From Owenweeksia hongkongensis DSM 17368 (GTDB lineage Bacteria; Bacteroidota; Bacteroidia; Flavobacteriales; Schleiferiaceae), in NCBI RefSeq assembly GCF_000236705.1, contig NC_016599.1:2232001-2296000 (forward strand): a stretch of 64,000 nucleotides of DNA, given 5' to 3'. A program made the position numbers and the translations under genes. Of this stretch, positions 52,683 through 62,207 are shown piece after piece (the first letter of the stretch is position 1; the number at the start of each line of letters is the position of its first letter). The notes below the pieces were generated by a model that was not told the DNA's origin, ran no database searches, and worked only from the letters and a program-made list of their open reading frames with translations.

Positions 52683-55600
52683 TTAGTTCTTGCTATTCAA
52701 CAAATACTCAAGCTTAAATCGCGCCTGTAAATAATTCTGCAAAGCCTCCTGTGCCTGCAATTCCAGCAGCGTTGACTCTTTTATGTTTTGAATAAAACCT
52801 ACATAATCCACAGCCCCTTCTTCAAAAGCCAGAAGCGCGGCCTCGCGCTGTTCTTTGGTTAATGGCAACACTTCCTTTTGATAAAACTCGTAAGTGCGCA
52901 GCCATTTTTCATACTCATTTATAGAAGCATTGAGGTTTACCTGCAATTCCATTCTTGCCTGATCTCGTTGCTCCTCCGCTACATATTGCCCCACCTTAGC
53001 CGCTTGTGCTCGGCCCATTTCTCCATTAAAAATGAGAGGGATAGAAATACCAAATTGGTAGGTATAAAAATCTTCAGACATACCTATTGCCTGCAAACCA
53101 TATTGCACATTTAGCTTTGGTAGAAAATTAGCTCCTGCCATTTTTCGCTCGGCTTCTGCTAGTTCTACTTGCTTCTCTGCCATTTGAAAAAGTGGGTGTG
53201 CATCAATCGTTTGCTCCATATCATTTACGGCAAGCTCAGTCTTTGCCCAGGCTGTATTTTCATCGGGCACAAACAAGGTGTCGCTCACCATCCAAAGGTT
53301 AAATCGCTGCAAAGCTGAATTATAATCATACTCAGCCTTCACGGCTTGCACACTCATCTGCCTCACTTGGTTTACACCTGCCACATAAGCTAGTCTGGAA
53401 ATTTCCTCTACCTCGTATTGCAAGCTTACTGCGCGATCAAACTCTTCATAAATAGAATCCAAACTTGCGTAAAGCTCTAATTTACGCTGCGCCACTATCA
53501 TGTTTCCATAAGCCATTTTTACCTGCTGCACGAGTTGCTGTTTGGTCAAATTCAGGGCGGCTTCCGCTAAAGCTACCTGCCGCTTTTGAGATTTGGTTTT
53601 TGAAAAACTTCCAAACACGTCAATGTTTTGCTGCTGAATACCTATCATAGTATACACCCCATCGGTTTGCCCTCTTTCTATTTCTTCACCTCCAGTGTAT
53701 AGTTGAGTACTACCCAGATCTACTCCTGTTTTTACCAATTTCTGCTGCTGCTCCACTTGATACTGCGAAGCCTGAATTGATGGATATTTTTCCAAGGCTC
53801 TGTTTATCGCCCACTCCATACTTACCGGTACTGGCTGCTCCTGAGCAAAACCAGGAATTGAAATTCCCACCAATAGAAGAATACTTGCCAATGCTGGAGA
53901 AACTTTGAAACCATTTTCGCGGCTCTCCACATACCTGTATAAAATAGGAAGGATAAACAGCGTAAGAAGTGTAGATGTGATGAGTCCACCGATCACAACA
54001 GTCGCTAAGGGTTGCTGAACTTCCGCTCCGGCAGTGGTAGAAAGTGCCATGGGCAAAAAGCCCAACACATCTGTAAGGGCTGTGAGCATAATCGGGCGGA
54101 TTCTTCTTTTTGCTCCCATGCGAATACGTTTGTCCAAATCCTGCTCTCCTTCTTCTTTCAGTTCATTCCAGCCACTGATGAGCACAAGGCCATTAAGCAC
54201 GGCAACGCCAAAAAGAACAATGAAACCTACCCCAGCCGAAATACTAAAAGGCATATCTCTTAACATTAGTGAAAACACGCCACCAATGGCCGCGAGCGGA
54301 ATTGACATATAAATCATAAGGCTTTGTTTTACAGATTTGAGTGCAAAAAAGATGAGGATGAAAATAAGTCCAAGAGCTATTGGCACCACTACTTTCAATC
54401 TTCCGGTAGCACGTTCCAAATTTTCAAAAGCACCACCAAAGCGAATGTAATATCCGGCTGGTAAGTCTAATTCAGCATCCAGCTTGTCGCGGATTTCTTC
54501 CACCAAACTCTTTACATCGCGGTCGCGCACATTCACGCCCACGTAGGTTCTTCGATTAGTGTTATCACGGCTTATTTGCATCGGGCCTGGCTCATAGCTT
54601 ACCTCAGCCAATTCACTAAGCGGAATTTGCGAACCGCCAAGCGTGGTGATATACATATTTTGCAAATTGCCGATATTCTGGCGGTAATCTTCATGAAAAC
54701 GCACCACCAAATCATATCGCTTCTCTCCTTCAAATATCACCCCTGCAGTACCTCCACCAAAAGCAGTTTCAATTACCTTGTTCACCTCGTTTACGTGCAC
54801 ACCATATTGCGCCAGCTTTGCACGATCATAGCGAACCGTCATTTGCGGCAAGCCACTTGTGGCCTCCACTTTCATATCTCCCACGCCTTGTATCGGTGCT
54901 ATAAGCCTTCCTATTTCCGCTGCCTTGGCGGCTAAAATATCTAAGTCTTCGCCATACAATTTAATAGCAACATCTTCACGAACTCCCGTAAGAAGCTCAT
55001 TAAAACGCATCTCGATAGGCTGTGTAAATTCATAATTTACTCCGGGCAAATTGTTAAGAGCCGTTTTCATTTTCTCTACCAGCTCATCTTTGCTTTCTGC
55101 AGAAGTCCACTCACCAACGGGCTTTAGGGTAACTATTACATCAACCACATCCATAGGCATGGGATCAGTAGGCACATCCGCCACACCAATCCTGCTCATC
55201 ACATGATTTACCTCAGGGAAATTATCCAGCAAAATTTGCTCAGCTTTCGTTGTAGCATCAATGGTTTCAGACAAAGCACTTCCTGGTTGTAGGATAACGT
55301 GAAATGCAATATCACCTTCATCCAACTGTGGAATAAACTCACCACCCATTCGCGTGAAGCTAAATATGGCTATGCCAAATAATACCACCGCAATGCCTAT
55401 CACCAACTTGGTGTGATGAATTACAGCATTCAATCCACGCTCGTATTTGTTTTCTAGCCAAGTGATGAATTTATCTCCCCAGCTTGCTTTATGCTTTGGG
55501 GAAACCTTGATGAACAAAGCCGAAATCATGGGAACATAGGTGAGGCAAAGTATCATTGCACCAATCATGGCAAACATAAAGGTGAGCGCCATGGGCTTAA

Positions 55601-57014
55601 ACATTTTGCCTTCTACACCTTCTAAAAAGAGGATTGGTAAAAACACGATGAGGATAATCAACTGACCAAAAAAGGCCGAATTCATCATTTTGGAAGATGC
55701 CGAATAAGCTTCTTTGTCGCGCTCTTTTCGGTTCAACTTACCACCACTCATCACCCTTCGGGTAACCAAAAACACGGTGCCTTCCACTATAATCACTGCT
55801 CCGTCCACAATTATCCCAAAGTCGATGGCGCCAAGACTCATAAGGTTTGCCCATACATCAAAAGCATTCATAAGTATAAATGCAAACAGCAAAGACATGG
55901 GTATTGTAGACGCTACAATTAATCCTCCACGCCAGTTTCCCAAAAGGAATACCAGGACAAAAATTACGATGAGGGCTCCCTCCATTAAGTTGTTGGAAAC
56001 CGTAGAAGTGGTTTCCTGTATCAACGTGCTCCTATCCAAAAAAGGATCGATGCTCACGCCTTCCGGCAATGATTCAGCAATTTGCGCAAAACGGTCTTTT
56101 ACATCCTCTATTACATTATTAGAGTTTGCACCTTTCAGCATTAGTATCATGCCGCCTACGGCTTCGCCTTTGCCATCTTTGGTAAAAGCACCATAGCGCA
56201 CCGCACGTCCTATTTGCACCGTGGCCAAATCCCCCACCTTAATAGGAATACCATTTTGGCTGCTCACCAAAATATTCTCAATATCCTCAACACTTCGCGC
56301 TAAGCCCTCACCACGAATAAAATTGGCTTGATGGTTTCGCTCAATATAAGCACCACCAGTGTTCTGATTATTTTGCTCCAGAGCCGTAAAAACATCTATT
56401 ATGGAAACACCCATAGCCCGCAATTCATCGGGATCAACGGCAACTTCATACTGCTTAATATCACCACCAAAAGCATTTACCTCAACAACCCCTGGTACCA
56501 TGGCCATTTGTCTTCGCACTATCCAATCCTGAATGCTACGCAGCTCCATCGTTGAATATTCATAACCCGAATCCACGGCCAGTGTATATTGGTAAATTTC
56601 ACCAAGCCCGGTGGAAATCGGCCCCATAAAAGGTTCTCCAAACCCTGCCGGAATTTCATCCTTTACTTCCACAAGCTTTTCCGAAACCAGCTGCCGCGGA
56701 AGGTAAGTACCCATGTCATCATCAAACACCACGGTAACCACCGAAATTCCAAAACGAGAAATGGAACGAATTTCTTGAATGCCCGGCAAATTGGCCATGG
56801 CCACCTCCACCGGATAGGTTACAAATTGCTCAATATCTTCTGTGCCCAAATTGGGAGCCTGAGTTATTACCTGCACTTGATTATTGGTAATATCGGGCAC
56901 CGCATCCAGCGGAACCTTGCTCACACTCCATATACCTGCTACAATAAGGGCAATTGTAAACAGGCCTATTACTAGCTTATTCTCAATGGAAAAAGCTATG
57001 ATTCTATTTATCAT
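52683..57014 (-). CDS. CusA/CzcA heavy-metal RND pump fused to a TolC-like outer-membrane factor
   Basis: 1443 residues. Residues 1 to about 1035 are a full RND pump of the heavy-metal-exporter subfamily (MINRIIAFSIENKLVIGLF start, SLGAIDFGIIVDGAVIIVEG in TM4 with the proton-path acidic residues, GEFIPQLDEGDIAFH). About 1038-1057 is a hydrophobic stretch ending GISIPGFAQEQ that looks like a retained signal peptide with a cleavage site. About 1058-1443 is a TolC/OEP domain with two coiled-coil repeats. Pump-channel fusion is known in Bacteroidota. It exports divalent or monovalent metal ions; which one is not clear. The DUF6660-like Cys/His-rich gene lies upstream. Confidence 0.92.
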   Translation of the reverse strand: MINRIIAFSIENKLVIGLFTIALIVAGIWSVSKVPLDAVPDITNNQVQVITQAPNLGTEDIEQFVTYPVEVAMANLPGIQEIRSISRFGISVVTVVFDDDMGTYLPRQLVSEKLVEVKDEIPAGFGEPFMGPISTGLGEIYQYTLAVDSGYEYSTMELRSIQDWIVRRQMAMVPGVVEVNAFGGDIKQYEVAVDPDELRAMGVSIIDVFTALEQNNQNTGGAYIERNHQANFIRGEGLARSVEDIENILVSSQNGIPIKVGDLATVQIGRAVRYGAFTKDGKGEAVGGMILMLKGANSNNVIEDVKDRFAQIAESLPEGVSIDPFLDRSTLIQETTSTVSNNLMEGALIVIFVLVFLLGNWRGGLIVASTIPMSLLFAFILMNAFDVWANLMSLGAIDFGIIVDGAVIIVEGTVFLVTRRVMSGGKLNRKERDKEAYSASSKMMNSAFFGQLIILIVFLPILFLEGVEGKMFKPMALTFMFAMIGAMILCLTYVPMISALFIKVSPKHKASWGDKFITWLENKYERGLNAVIHHTKLVIGIAVVLFGIAIFSFTRMGGEFIPQLDEGDIAFHVILQPGSALSETIDATTKAEQILLDNFPEVNHVMSRIGVADVPTDPMPMDVVDVIVTLKPVGEWTSAESKDELVEKMKTALNNLPGVNYEFTQPIEMRFNELLTGVREDVAIKLYGEDLDILAAKAAEIGRLIAPIQGVGDMKVEATSGLPQMTVRYDRAKLAQYGVHVNEVNKVIETAFGGGTAGVIFEGEKRYDLVVRFHEDYRQNIGNLQNMYITTLGGSQIPLSELAEVSYEPGPMQISRDNTNRRTYVGVNVRDRDVKSLVEEIRDKLDAELDLPAGYYIRFGGAFENLERATGRLKVVVPIALGLIFILIFFALKSVKQSLMIYMSIPLAAIGGVFSLMLRDMPFSISAGVGFIVLFGVAVLNGLVLISGWNELKEEGEQDLDKRIRMGAKRRIRPIMLTALTDVLGFLPMALSTTAGAEVQQPLATVVIGGLITSTLLTLFILPILYRYVESRENGFKVSPALASILLLVGISIPGFAQEQPVPVSMEWAINRALEKYPSIQASQYQVEQQQKLVKTGVDLGSTQLYTGGEEIERGQTDGVYTMIGIQQQNIDVFGSFSKTKSQKRQVALAEAALNLTKQQLVQQVKMAYGNMIVAQRKLELYASLDSIYEEFDRAVSLQYEVEEISRLAYVAGVNQVRQMSVQAVKAEYDYNSALQRFNLWMVSDTLFVPDENTAWAKTELAVNDMEQTIDAHPLFQMAEKQVELAEAERKMAGANFLPKLNVQYGLQAIGMSEDFYTYQFGISIPLIFNGEMGRAQAAKVGQYVAEEQRDQARMELQVNLNASINEYEKWLRTYEFYQKEVLPLTKEQREAALLAFEEGAVDYVGFIQNIKESTLLELQAQEALQNYLQARFKLEYLLNSKN

Positions 57015-57075
57015 AGATTAAAAATTTAGTTCAACACTATGTGAAAATGCAGGACATACACCTGCTATATGTGAA

Positions 57076-57411
57076 CTAAACTTGCGGAGGACGGAGTGGA
57101 GGATTGACAAACGAAGAGGTTTCTCTTCCGTTGTAGAAACTATTTAATACAGTTTGATGCTGTATTGATGAAAAGAAGAAGTGAGCTTCTTCATGATTTA
57201 CATGTGTGTGGCAACAATTGCAAAAGCACAGAGGAGAACAGGTGTCTTCAGGATTGTGATGATGATCGCCACAAGGGCTACCAATATCGGCCAGCACTAC
57301 AGCATGGTCATCTGCCTCATCATGTACCGATGGATTATCAGCACATGGCATAAATGCCAAAGCCAGAATATAAGCTGCCATTATGAATGCTAAAGCTCTC
57401 ATTGTAAGCAA
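57076..57411 (-). CDS. Small Cys/His-rich protein upstream of the metal-efflux genes (DUF6660-like)
   Basis: 111 residues; the Met at codon 4 (57402) is an alternative start. A hydrophobic N-terminus (about 5-22, ILALAFMPCAD) suggests export. The centre is dense in metal ligands: CGDHHHNPEDTCSPLCFCNCCHTHVNH-type spacing over about 48-75, with eight Cys and seven His. It resembles small proteins found at the head of Bacteroidota CzcA operons. It is a likely periplasmic metal binder or sensor of the operon, inferred from ligands and context. Confidence 0.78.
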   Translation of the reverse strand: MLTMRALAFIMAAYILALAFMPCADNPSVHDEADDHAVVLADIGSPCGDHHHNPEDTCSPLCFCNCCHTHVNHEEAHFFFSSIQHQTVLNSFYNGRETSSFVNPPLRPPQV

Positions 57412-57475
57412 ATGTAAAGTTTTTGACCAACCTTAAGAAGAGGACCTTGCAATTCAGGATTAATATAAATTATCA

Positions 57476-57919
57476 CTAAGCAGGGCGTATCAGTACACTT
57501 GGATTACTCTGGCAAGCAGCTTTTAGCTGAACTAATCGATGTGCCAATTCTTCTGACACCAAGCCTCCCACATCAAGTTTTTCTAAATTTTTGAAACAAC
57601 GACTGTCAATAAACAAAACCTCAGTTTTGCAGGTAGTGCACCAATCGCTAATGTGTTTTCTCTTTTCCAAAAGTTCTTCCAAGCCCACCATGGCGCCTCT
57701 ATTGGAAAGCACACTTATCTTATCCGATACTTTTTCTACCACCTGCCCGGAAAGCACCCAATAAAATCCTTTGGAAAGGTCTCCCGCACGAAATAGAAAT
57801 TCGTCCTTCTGTTCAAAAATAATATGGGAACTCTGTAAGGCCAGATTTTCCACCAAAGCTTCATCAACCATTGGTGGCAGCAGGTTTCGCAACGCTTCCT
57901 TTATATCTTCCAGACTCAC
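57476..57919 (-). CDS. Cyclic-nucleotide-binding-domain protein without DNA-binding domain
   Basis: 147 residues with one cNMP-binding-like beta-roll (about 30-115: FEQKDEFLFRAGDLSKGFYWVLSGQVVEKVS, then AMVGLEELLEKRKHISDWCTT). The C-terminus stops where a Crp-type winged helix would begin. The canonical phosphate-binding cassette is not evident, so ligand binding is uncertain. It lies 69 bp downstream of the Crp/Fnr gene on the same strand and could modulate it. Confidence 0.8.
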   Translation of the reverse strand: MSLEDIKEALRNLLPPMVDEALVENLALQSSHIIFEQKDEFLFRAGDLSKGFYWVLSGQVVEKVSDKISVLSNRGAMVGLEELLEKRKHISDWCTTCKTEVLFIDSRCFKNLEKLDVGGLVSEELAHRLVQLKAACQSNPSVLIRPA

Positions 57920-57988
57920 AATTATTCAGCTAAGATTATAACGCCAAATTACAGGTGAGTTACAGTATGTAAAATGATTTTTGTCAGC

Positions 57989-58720
57989 CTACTCAAAAAC
58001 TCCGGCAATCTGTCGCAGGGCTGGTCCATCTAAGAGCTTGATACGCTTTCCTTGGGTAGTAATATATTCCTGATCTTTCAATTCAGATATCAATCGAATG
58101 GCAGATTCGGTAGCCGTCCCTACCATGTTGGCAATTTCTTCGCGGGTGAGTTTCAGGTCTATATAGCCTTCTTCATCTTCGCCAAAAGTAGCTCTAAGAA
58201 TGAGCAATACTTCCGCTAGTCTTTCTCTCACCGTTTTTTGCGCCAGGCTGGCAATCATTTTCCCGGCCTCACCGAGTTCATGGCAAGAAAGCTTAAGTAC
58301 ATTCAATGAAAACTTTGAATTTTCTTCTATTACCTGAAAGAAAGAAGATTTGGGAATATAGCAGGCATACGTGTCATCCATGGCCGAAATTGAAGCGCTA
58401 ATGGGCTCGTCACTCAAAATACTTCTATACCCAATAAGGTCCCCATTCGTTGCAAAGCGGATAACCTGCTCTTTGCCTTCGGTACCCACTCGGTACACCT
58501 TGGCTTTTCCTTTGTGAATGCAATATACACCCTGAGGTCTGCTGCCCTCATTCATTATTACCTGACCTTTTTTAAAGGATACGCAGCTTTTAAGCGCACT
58601 GATTTTATCCAAGTCCTCCGCACCTAAATTATGAAAGGCGCTGTGACCTCTGTTTTTACAGAGCTGGCAATGTGATGGAGCCTCAAAATTTTCTTTAGGT
58701 GTTTTCATATATTGGAACAA
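57989..58720 (-). CDS. Crp/Fnr-family transcriptional regulator
   Basis: 243 residues; the Met at codon 5 (58708) is an alternative start. An N-terminal CQLCKNRGH element, a cNMP-like sensor domain (about 35-150), a dimer helix, and a C-terminal helix-turn-helix (LTREEIANMVGTATESAIRLISELKDQEYI). The placement and N-terminal cysteines resemble FNR-type regulators of microaerobic respiration genes, but the four-Cys cluster of FNR is not complete. It is divergent from the copper ATPase gene, with a perfect palindrome between. Confidence 0.92.
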   Translation of the reverse strand: MFQYMKTPKENFEAPSHCQLCKNRGHSAFHNLGAEDLDKISALKSCVSFKKGQVIMNEGSRPQGVYCIHKGKAKVYRVGTEGKEQVIRFATNGDLIGYRSILSDEPISASISAMDDTYACYIPKSSFFQVIEENSKFSLNVLKLSCHELGEAGKMIASLAQKTVRERLAEVLLILRATFGEDEEGYIDLKLTREEIANMVGTATESAIRLISELKDQEYITTQGKRIKLLDGPALRQIAGVFE

Positions 58721-58724
58721 AAAT

Positions 58725-58738
58725 ATGACTTAAGTCAT
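58725..58738. promoter_or_regulatory. Perfect 14-bp palindrome, candidate Crp/Fnr operator
   Basis: ATGACTTAAGTCAT is fully self-complementary and has the TGAC-N4-GTCA layout typical of Crp/Fnr boxes. It lies in the 52-bp gap between the divergent regulator and P-type ATPase genes, so it could control both. Confidence 0.7.
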
Positions 58739-58772
58739 TGGCACCCTAAGTTTTTGACCGCAACTTTGACGC

Positions 58773-61136
58773 ATGAAAAGCAAAGCCGTTTCTACACTTG
58801 AATGCACACACTGCCACCAGCCTGTTGTAGACCAAATTAGCAGCGATGATGGTCAAAAAACATATTGCTGCTACGGTTGTAAAGTGGTAGACGAATTGCT
58901 TACCGAAAAGAAAAGCATCCTCGCCCCCGAGGGACTCAATCATCAAAAATATGGCTACCTCGATGAACCAAAAATAAAGGCTTCGCTTCTCGATTTTGAC
59001 GAAGGAAAATTTGTGCACATCAACATGCACCTGCCGTCTATTCATTGCTCCAGCTGCATTTATCTTTTAGAAAGCCTTCCCGATGTGGAAGAGTCCATTA
59101 TGGAAGTGAATGTGCATTTTGCAAAAAAACAAGCGAGTATCACTTTCAAAAGTGATCAGATTGCCCTTTCGCAACTGGCCGCACTTTTAGATTACATCGG
59201 TTATACACCAGATTTTCAAACCAAACTAGGAGGTGCCAAAAAGAAGCAAAACCGCTTATTAATTCAATTGGGAGTTGCAGGTTTTTTCTTTGGAAATACT
59301 ATGCTCCTTGCCTTTCCTGAATATTTTGGCAACAGCCTTTCGGCAGATAAATCTCTACAGGTATTTTTCCGCTACCTAATGATGGGCTTTAGCTTGCCCG
59401 TGATTTTATTTAGTGGTCGCGATTATTTTATAAATGCCATAAAATCTTTACGGGCAGGGGTTCTTAGCATCGATCTTCCTATTGCCCTTGGAGTGAGTGT
59501 TTTGTTTTTGCGCTCAGCTTATGAAGTTATTTCACACACTGGTGCCGGGTATTTTGACAGCCTCACCGGACTTATTTTCTTTCTCCTTATCGGGAAATGG
59601 TATCAGCAAAAAACCTATGAAAACTTCACCTTTGACCGCGATTTAAAATCCTTTTTACCGCTTGCCGCAAACCTTGTATTAAAGGATGGAACTGAAAAAC
59701 CAATTTCCATAGATGATCTTTCGGAAGGTGATGTCGTTCTAGTTCGCCAAGGCGAAGTATTGCCAGCCGATGGTGTTTTGCTACAGCAAGATGCGCAGGT
59801 AGATTACAGCTATATAACCGGAGAATCCATCCCTGTGCAAAAGCAGGCGGGCGAAACCGTATTTGCCGGAGCTAGAATAAGTGGCGGTGCCGCACAGTTC
59901 AAAATTTCCACTTCTGTAAATCATTCTTACCTAAGCTCGCTATGGAGCCGTGATAGCTTTAAAGATGATGCTCACAAAAACAGCCGAGGTCTTACGGACA
60001 AAATCTCGCAATATTTTACCCCCGCCATTATTCTTATTGCCATCGGTTCGGCAGTAGCTTGGTCATTTGTAGACGCCTCAAAAGCCATAACCGTTTTTAC
60101 CGCTGTGCTTATTGTAGCCTGCCCATGTGCCCTGGCCCTGGCCGAACCTTTTGCTTCCGGAAGTATGATGCGTGCCTTTGGTAAGCATGGCTTTTTTCTT
60201 AAAAATTCGGATGTAATTAATCGTCTGCAAAAAATCACGCATATCGTTTTTGATAAAACCGGAACCCTCACCCATCAAGATCAAATTCAGGTAAACTGGC
60301 ATGGTGATGAACTAAGCTTTGATGAAAAACTTGCTATAGCTTCTATTGCAAAAAATGCCCAGCATCCTTTGGCAAAACCGCTTTTAACTTTCCTGAATAT
60401 TACAAAGGCCAGCGCCACGCACGCTACCCAATTTACCGAAGCCACAGGCGAAGGCGTTTCTGCTATTATTCAAAATGATAATTACCGTTTGGGTAAGGCC
60501 TCATTCCTAAAACTGGAAGAACGGGCCGAAACGACTTCAGTTTACGTGGAGAAAAACAATAAGGCGTTAGGCTACTTTTCCTTTTTTCAAAAAGCAAGAG
60601 AAGAAGCTGGTGAATTGGCCGCTACACTTAAAGAGGAGTACAATATCTCACTCCTTAGTGGGGATAATGAAGCGGAGAAAAAACGATTCGAAAAAATATT
60701 TGGCAGCAACGCTGAACTGCATTTTAACCAATCGCCCCACCAAAAGCTGGAGCACCTTCAGCAATTGCAAAAGCAAAATGCAAAAGTGCTTATGATTGGT
60801 GATGGGTTAAACGATGCCGGGGCTTTACAGCAAAGTGATGTCGGCATCAGCCTTTGCGAAAAAAATGTAAACTTCTTCCCTGCCAGTGACGCCCTTTTAA
60901 TGGCAGACTCATTTGCACACCTGGATAAATTTTTAGCACTAAGCCAGCAGAATAAAAAAGTAACCTATCAGGCCTTTATCCTTTCTCTATCTTATAATGT
61001 AATAGGACTCAGCTTTGCCATAGCCGGACTTCTGAGCCCGCTTGTATGTGCCATTTTAATGCCCGTTAGTTCAGTTACCATTGTGGTGTTTACCACAGTA
61101 GCCAATCAAATGAAGGTGAGGAAGACATTGGGGTGA
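58773..61136 (+). CDS. FixI/CcoI-type copper-exporting P-type ATPase
   Basis: 787 residues. The N-terminus carries CTHCHQPV and a CCYGCKVV region (putative metal-binding domain), then an HMA domain with HCSSCIY (about 90). The membrane part holds CPC at 450-452 (VACPCALALAEP), phosphorylation Asp494 in FDKTGTLTH, the HP motif in AQHPLAKP, and GDGLNDAGAL. This long-N-terminus type supplies copper for cbb3 oxidase assembly (CcoI/FixI); the oxidase genes are not in the window. No ccoS or ccoN gene follows; an IS1 transposase lies 120 bp downstream. Confidence 0.9.
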   Translation: MKSKAVSTLECTHCHQPVVDQISSDDGQKTYCCYGCKVVDELLTEKKSILAPEGLNHQKYGYLDEPKIKASLLDFDEGKFVHINMHLPSIHCSSCIYLLESLPDVEESIMEVNVHFAKKQASITFKSDQIALSQLAALLDYIGYTPDFQTKLGGAKKKQNRLLIQLGVAGFFFGNTMLLAFPEYFGNSLSADKSLQVFFRYLMMGFSLPVILFSGRDYFINAIKSLRAGVLSIDLPIALGVSVLFLRSAYEVISHTGAGYFDSLTGLIFFLLIGKWYQQKTYENFTFDRDLKSFLPLAANLVLKDGTEKPISIDDLSEGDVVLVRQGEVLPADGVLLQQDAQVDYSYITGESIPVQKQAGETVFAGARISGGAAQFKISTSVNHSYLSSLWSRDSFKDDAHKNSRGLTDKISQYFTPAIILIAIGSAVAWSFVDASKAITVFTAVLIVACPCALALAEPFASGSMMRAFGKHGFFLKNSDVINRLQKITHIVFDKTGTLTHQDQIQVNWHGDELSFDEKLAIASIAKNAQHPLAKPLLTFLNITKASATHATQFTEATGEGVSAIIQNDNYRLGKASFLKLEERAETTSVYVEKNNKALGYFSFFQKAREEAGELAATLKEEYNISLLSGDNEAEKKRFEKIFGSNAELHFNQSPHQKLEHLQQLQKQNAKVLMIGDGLNDAGALQQSDVGISLCEKNVNFFPASDALLMADSFAHLDKFLALSQQNKKVTYQAFILSLSYNVIGLSFAIAGLLSPLVCAILMPVSSVTIVVFTTVANQMKVRKTLG

Positions 61137-61181
61137 ATCCTCTGAAAATACTTTCGCTGCCTTAGCGTAGAGAAAAGCTCA

Positions 61182-61202
61182 GTCAGAGTTTGAAACTCTG
61201 AC
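61182..61202 (+). repeat. Perfect hairpin/REP-like palindrome after the P-type ATPase gene
   Basis: GTCAGAGTTT and AAACTCTGAC are perfect 10-bp arms around a single G. No T-run follows (ACAGGG instead), so it is more like a dispersed extragenic palindrome than a terminator. Similar CAGAGTTT/AAACTCTG palindromes occur in other Bacteroidota genomes as far as I recall. Confidence 0.55.
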
Positions 61203-61257
61203 AGGGCTCAATCCTGCATTTCCTGAAAACCCCATGAATAAGGATATGTAAGCCAAT

Positions 61258-61965
61258 TTACATTCTAGCATTATTGCAATGGTCGAACATAGGTCGAGCA
61301 TATTGAAACTTATCTTTCCAAAAGTAAATTTTCAAACAAGCTGCAAGCATCTTAGCACTTTTAGAAAAACAGATTGTTTTCCGGCTCAGCCTTTTCAAGT
61401 GAGTCCTTAAAGTTAGGTTCAGACGTTCAATGTGATTAGTTTGCCGCTTTTCTGTGGAATGTAATTCTTTTGGAATAAGCTTGGGGTATACGTTCAATCC
61501 ATCTGTATAAATCTTGCCGGGAGAAAGGCTCAGCACAGCTTGTATCACTTTTTTAATGTTCCTCTTTGTCCGCCTTCCCACTATAAAATGAACCACTCTT
61601 CTAGTACTCCTCTCGATGGCATAACAGATCCAGCATTCATTTCCTTTGTTGCCAATAAAAGTTTTGAGTTCGTCTATCTCAAACTGTTCATTTGTATTTT
61701 TTAGTTCAGGAGAGTGGATTTTTTTCGCTGCTTGTAACAGTAGCCTACAAATTGAAGATTTAGGAATAGCAAGTACCCTTGAAATAGAACTTATACTCAT
61801 TCCTTCTAAGGTTAACATGACTATCGTTTCTCGATGCTCATTACAATATTTTTGCCTAATGTAGCTTTTTCGCTGACTTTTCTGACAAAGCTTACAGCGG
61901 TATACTTGCCTTCCATTTCGCATCCCTTTTTTATGACATAATGCATCACAGTACCTACAGTTCAT
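61258..61965 (-). CDS. IS1-family transposase
   Basis: 235 residues in one continuous frame. An N-terminal zinc-ribbon (CRYCDALCHKKG, then YRCKLCQKS) and helix-turn-helix (about 50-85) correspond to InsA; the DDE part has DELKTFIGNKG, IYTDGLNVYP and HIERLNLTLRTHLKRLSRKTICFSKS, the IS1 hallmark. Classic IS1 needs a frameshift between insA and insB, but here both parts are in frame. The IS ends and target duplication could not be found, so the element may be degraded or have unfamiliar ends. Confidence 0.88.
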   Translation of the reverse strand: MNCRYCDALCHKKGMRNGRQVYRCKLCQKSQRKSYIRQKYCNEHRETIVMLTLEGMSISSISRVLAIPKSSICRLLLQAAKKIHSPELKNTNEQFEIDELKTFIGNKGNECWICYAIERSTRRVVHFIVGRRTKRNIKKVIQAVLSLSPGKIYTDGLNVYPKLIPKELHSTEKRQTNHIERLNLTLRTHLKRLSRKTICFSKSAKMLAACLKIYFWKDKFQYARPMFDHCNNARM

Positions 61966-62006
61966 TTGTTTTTAGAACAAAGGAATTGAAAAGTAGACAA
62001 TAACTT

Positions 62007-62166
62007 AGCCACCTATGGAACACGAGGTTCTAAAAAGCCTTCATAATCCTCTTCTATCAGAAGTATTTACTAATACGTAAGGTTTCTATCAAGACAAACC
62101 TTATCTCTAAGACACTTATTTACAGGAAGAAATACACCTCAAATCATAAAAGCCACCTATGGAACA
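62007..62166. repeat. 16-bp direct repeat upstream of the IS1 transposase gene
   Basis: AGCCACCTATGGAACA occurs at 62008-62023 and again at 62151-62166, 143 bp apart, same orientation. No inverted partner was found on the other side of the transposase gene. It may mark an IS end or a remnant of a second insertion. The rest of the 61966-62207 gap shows no gene. Confidence 0.5.
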
Positions 62167-62207
62167 TTACCGGGGGTTTTACGTTTTAGGTTTCGGAGAA
62201 ATTCAAT

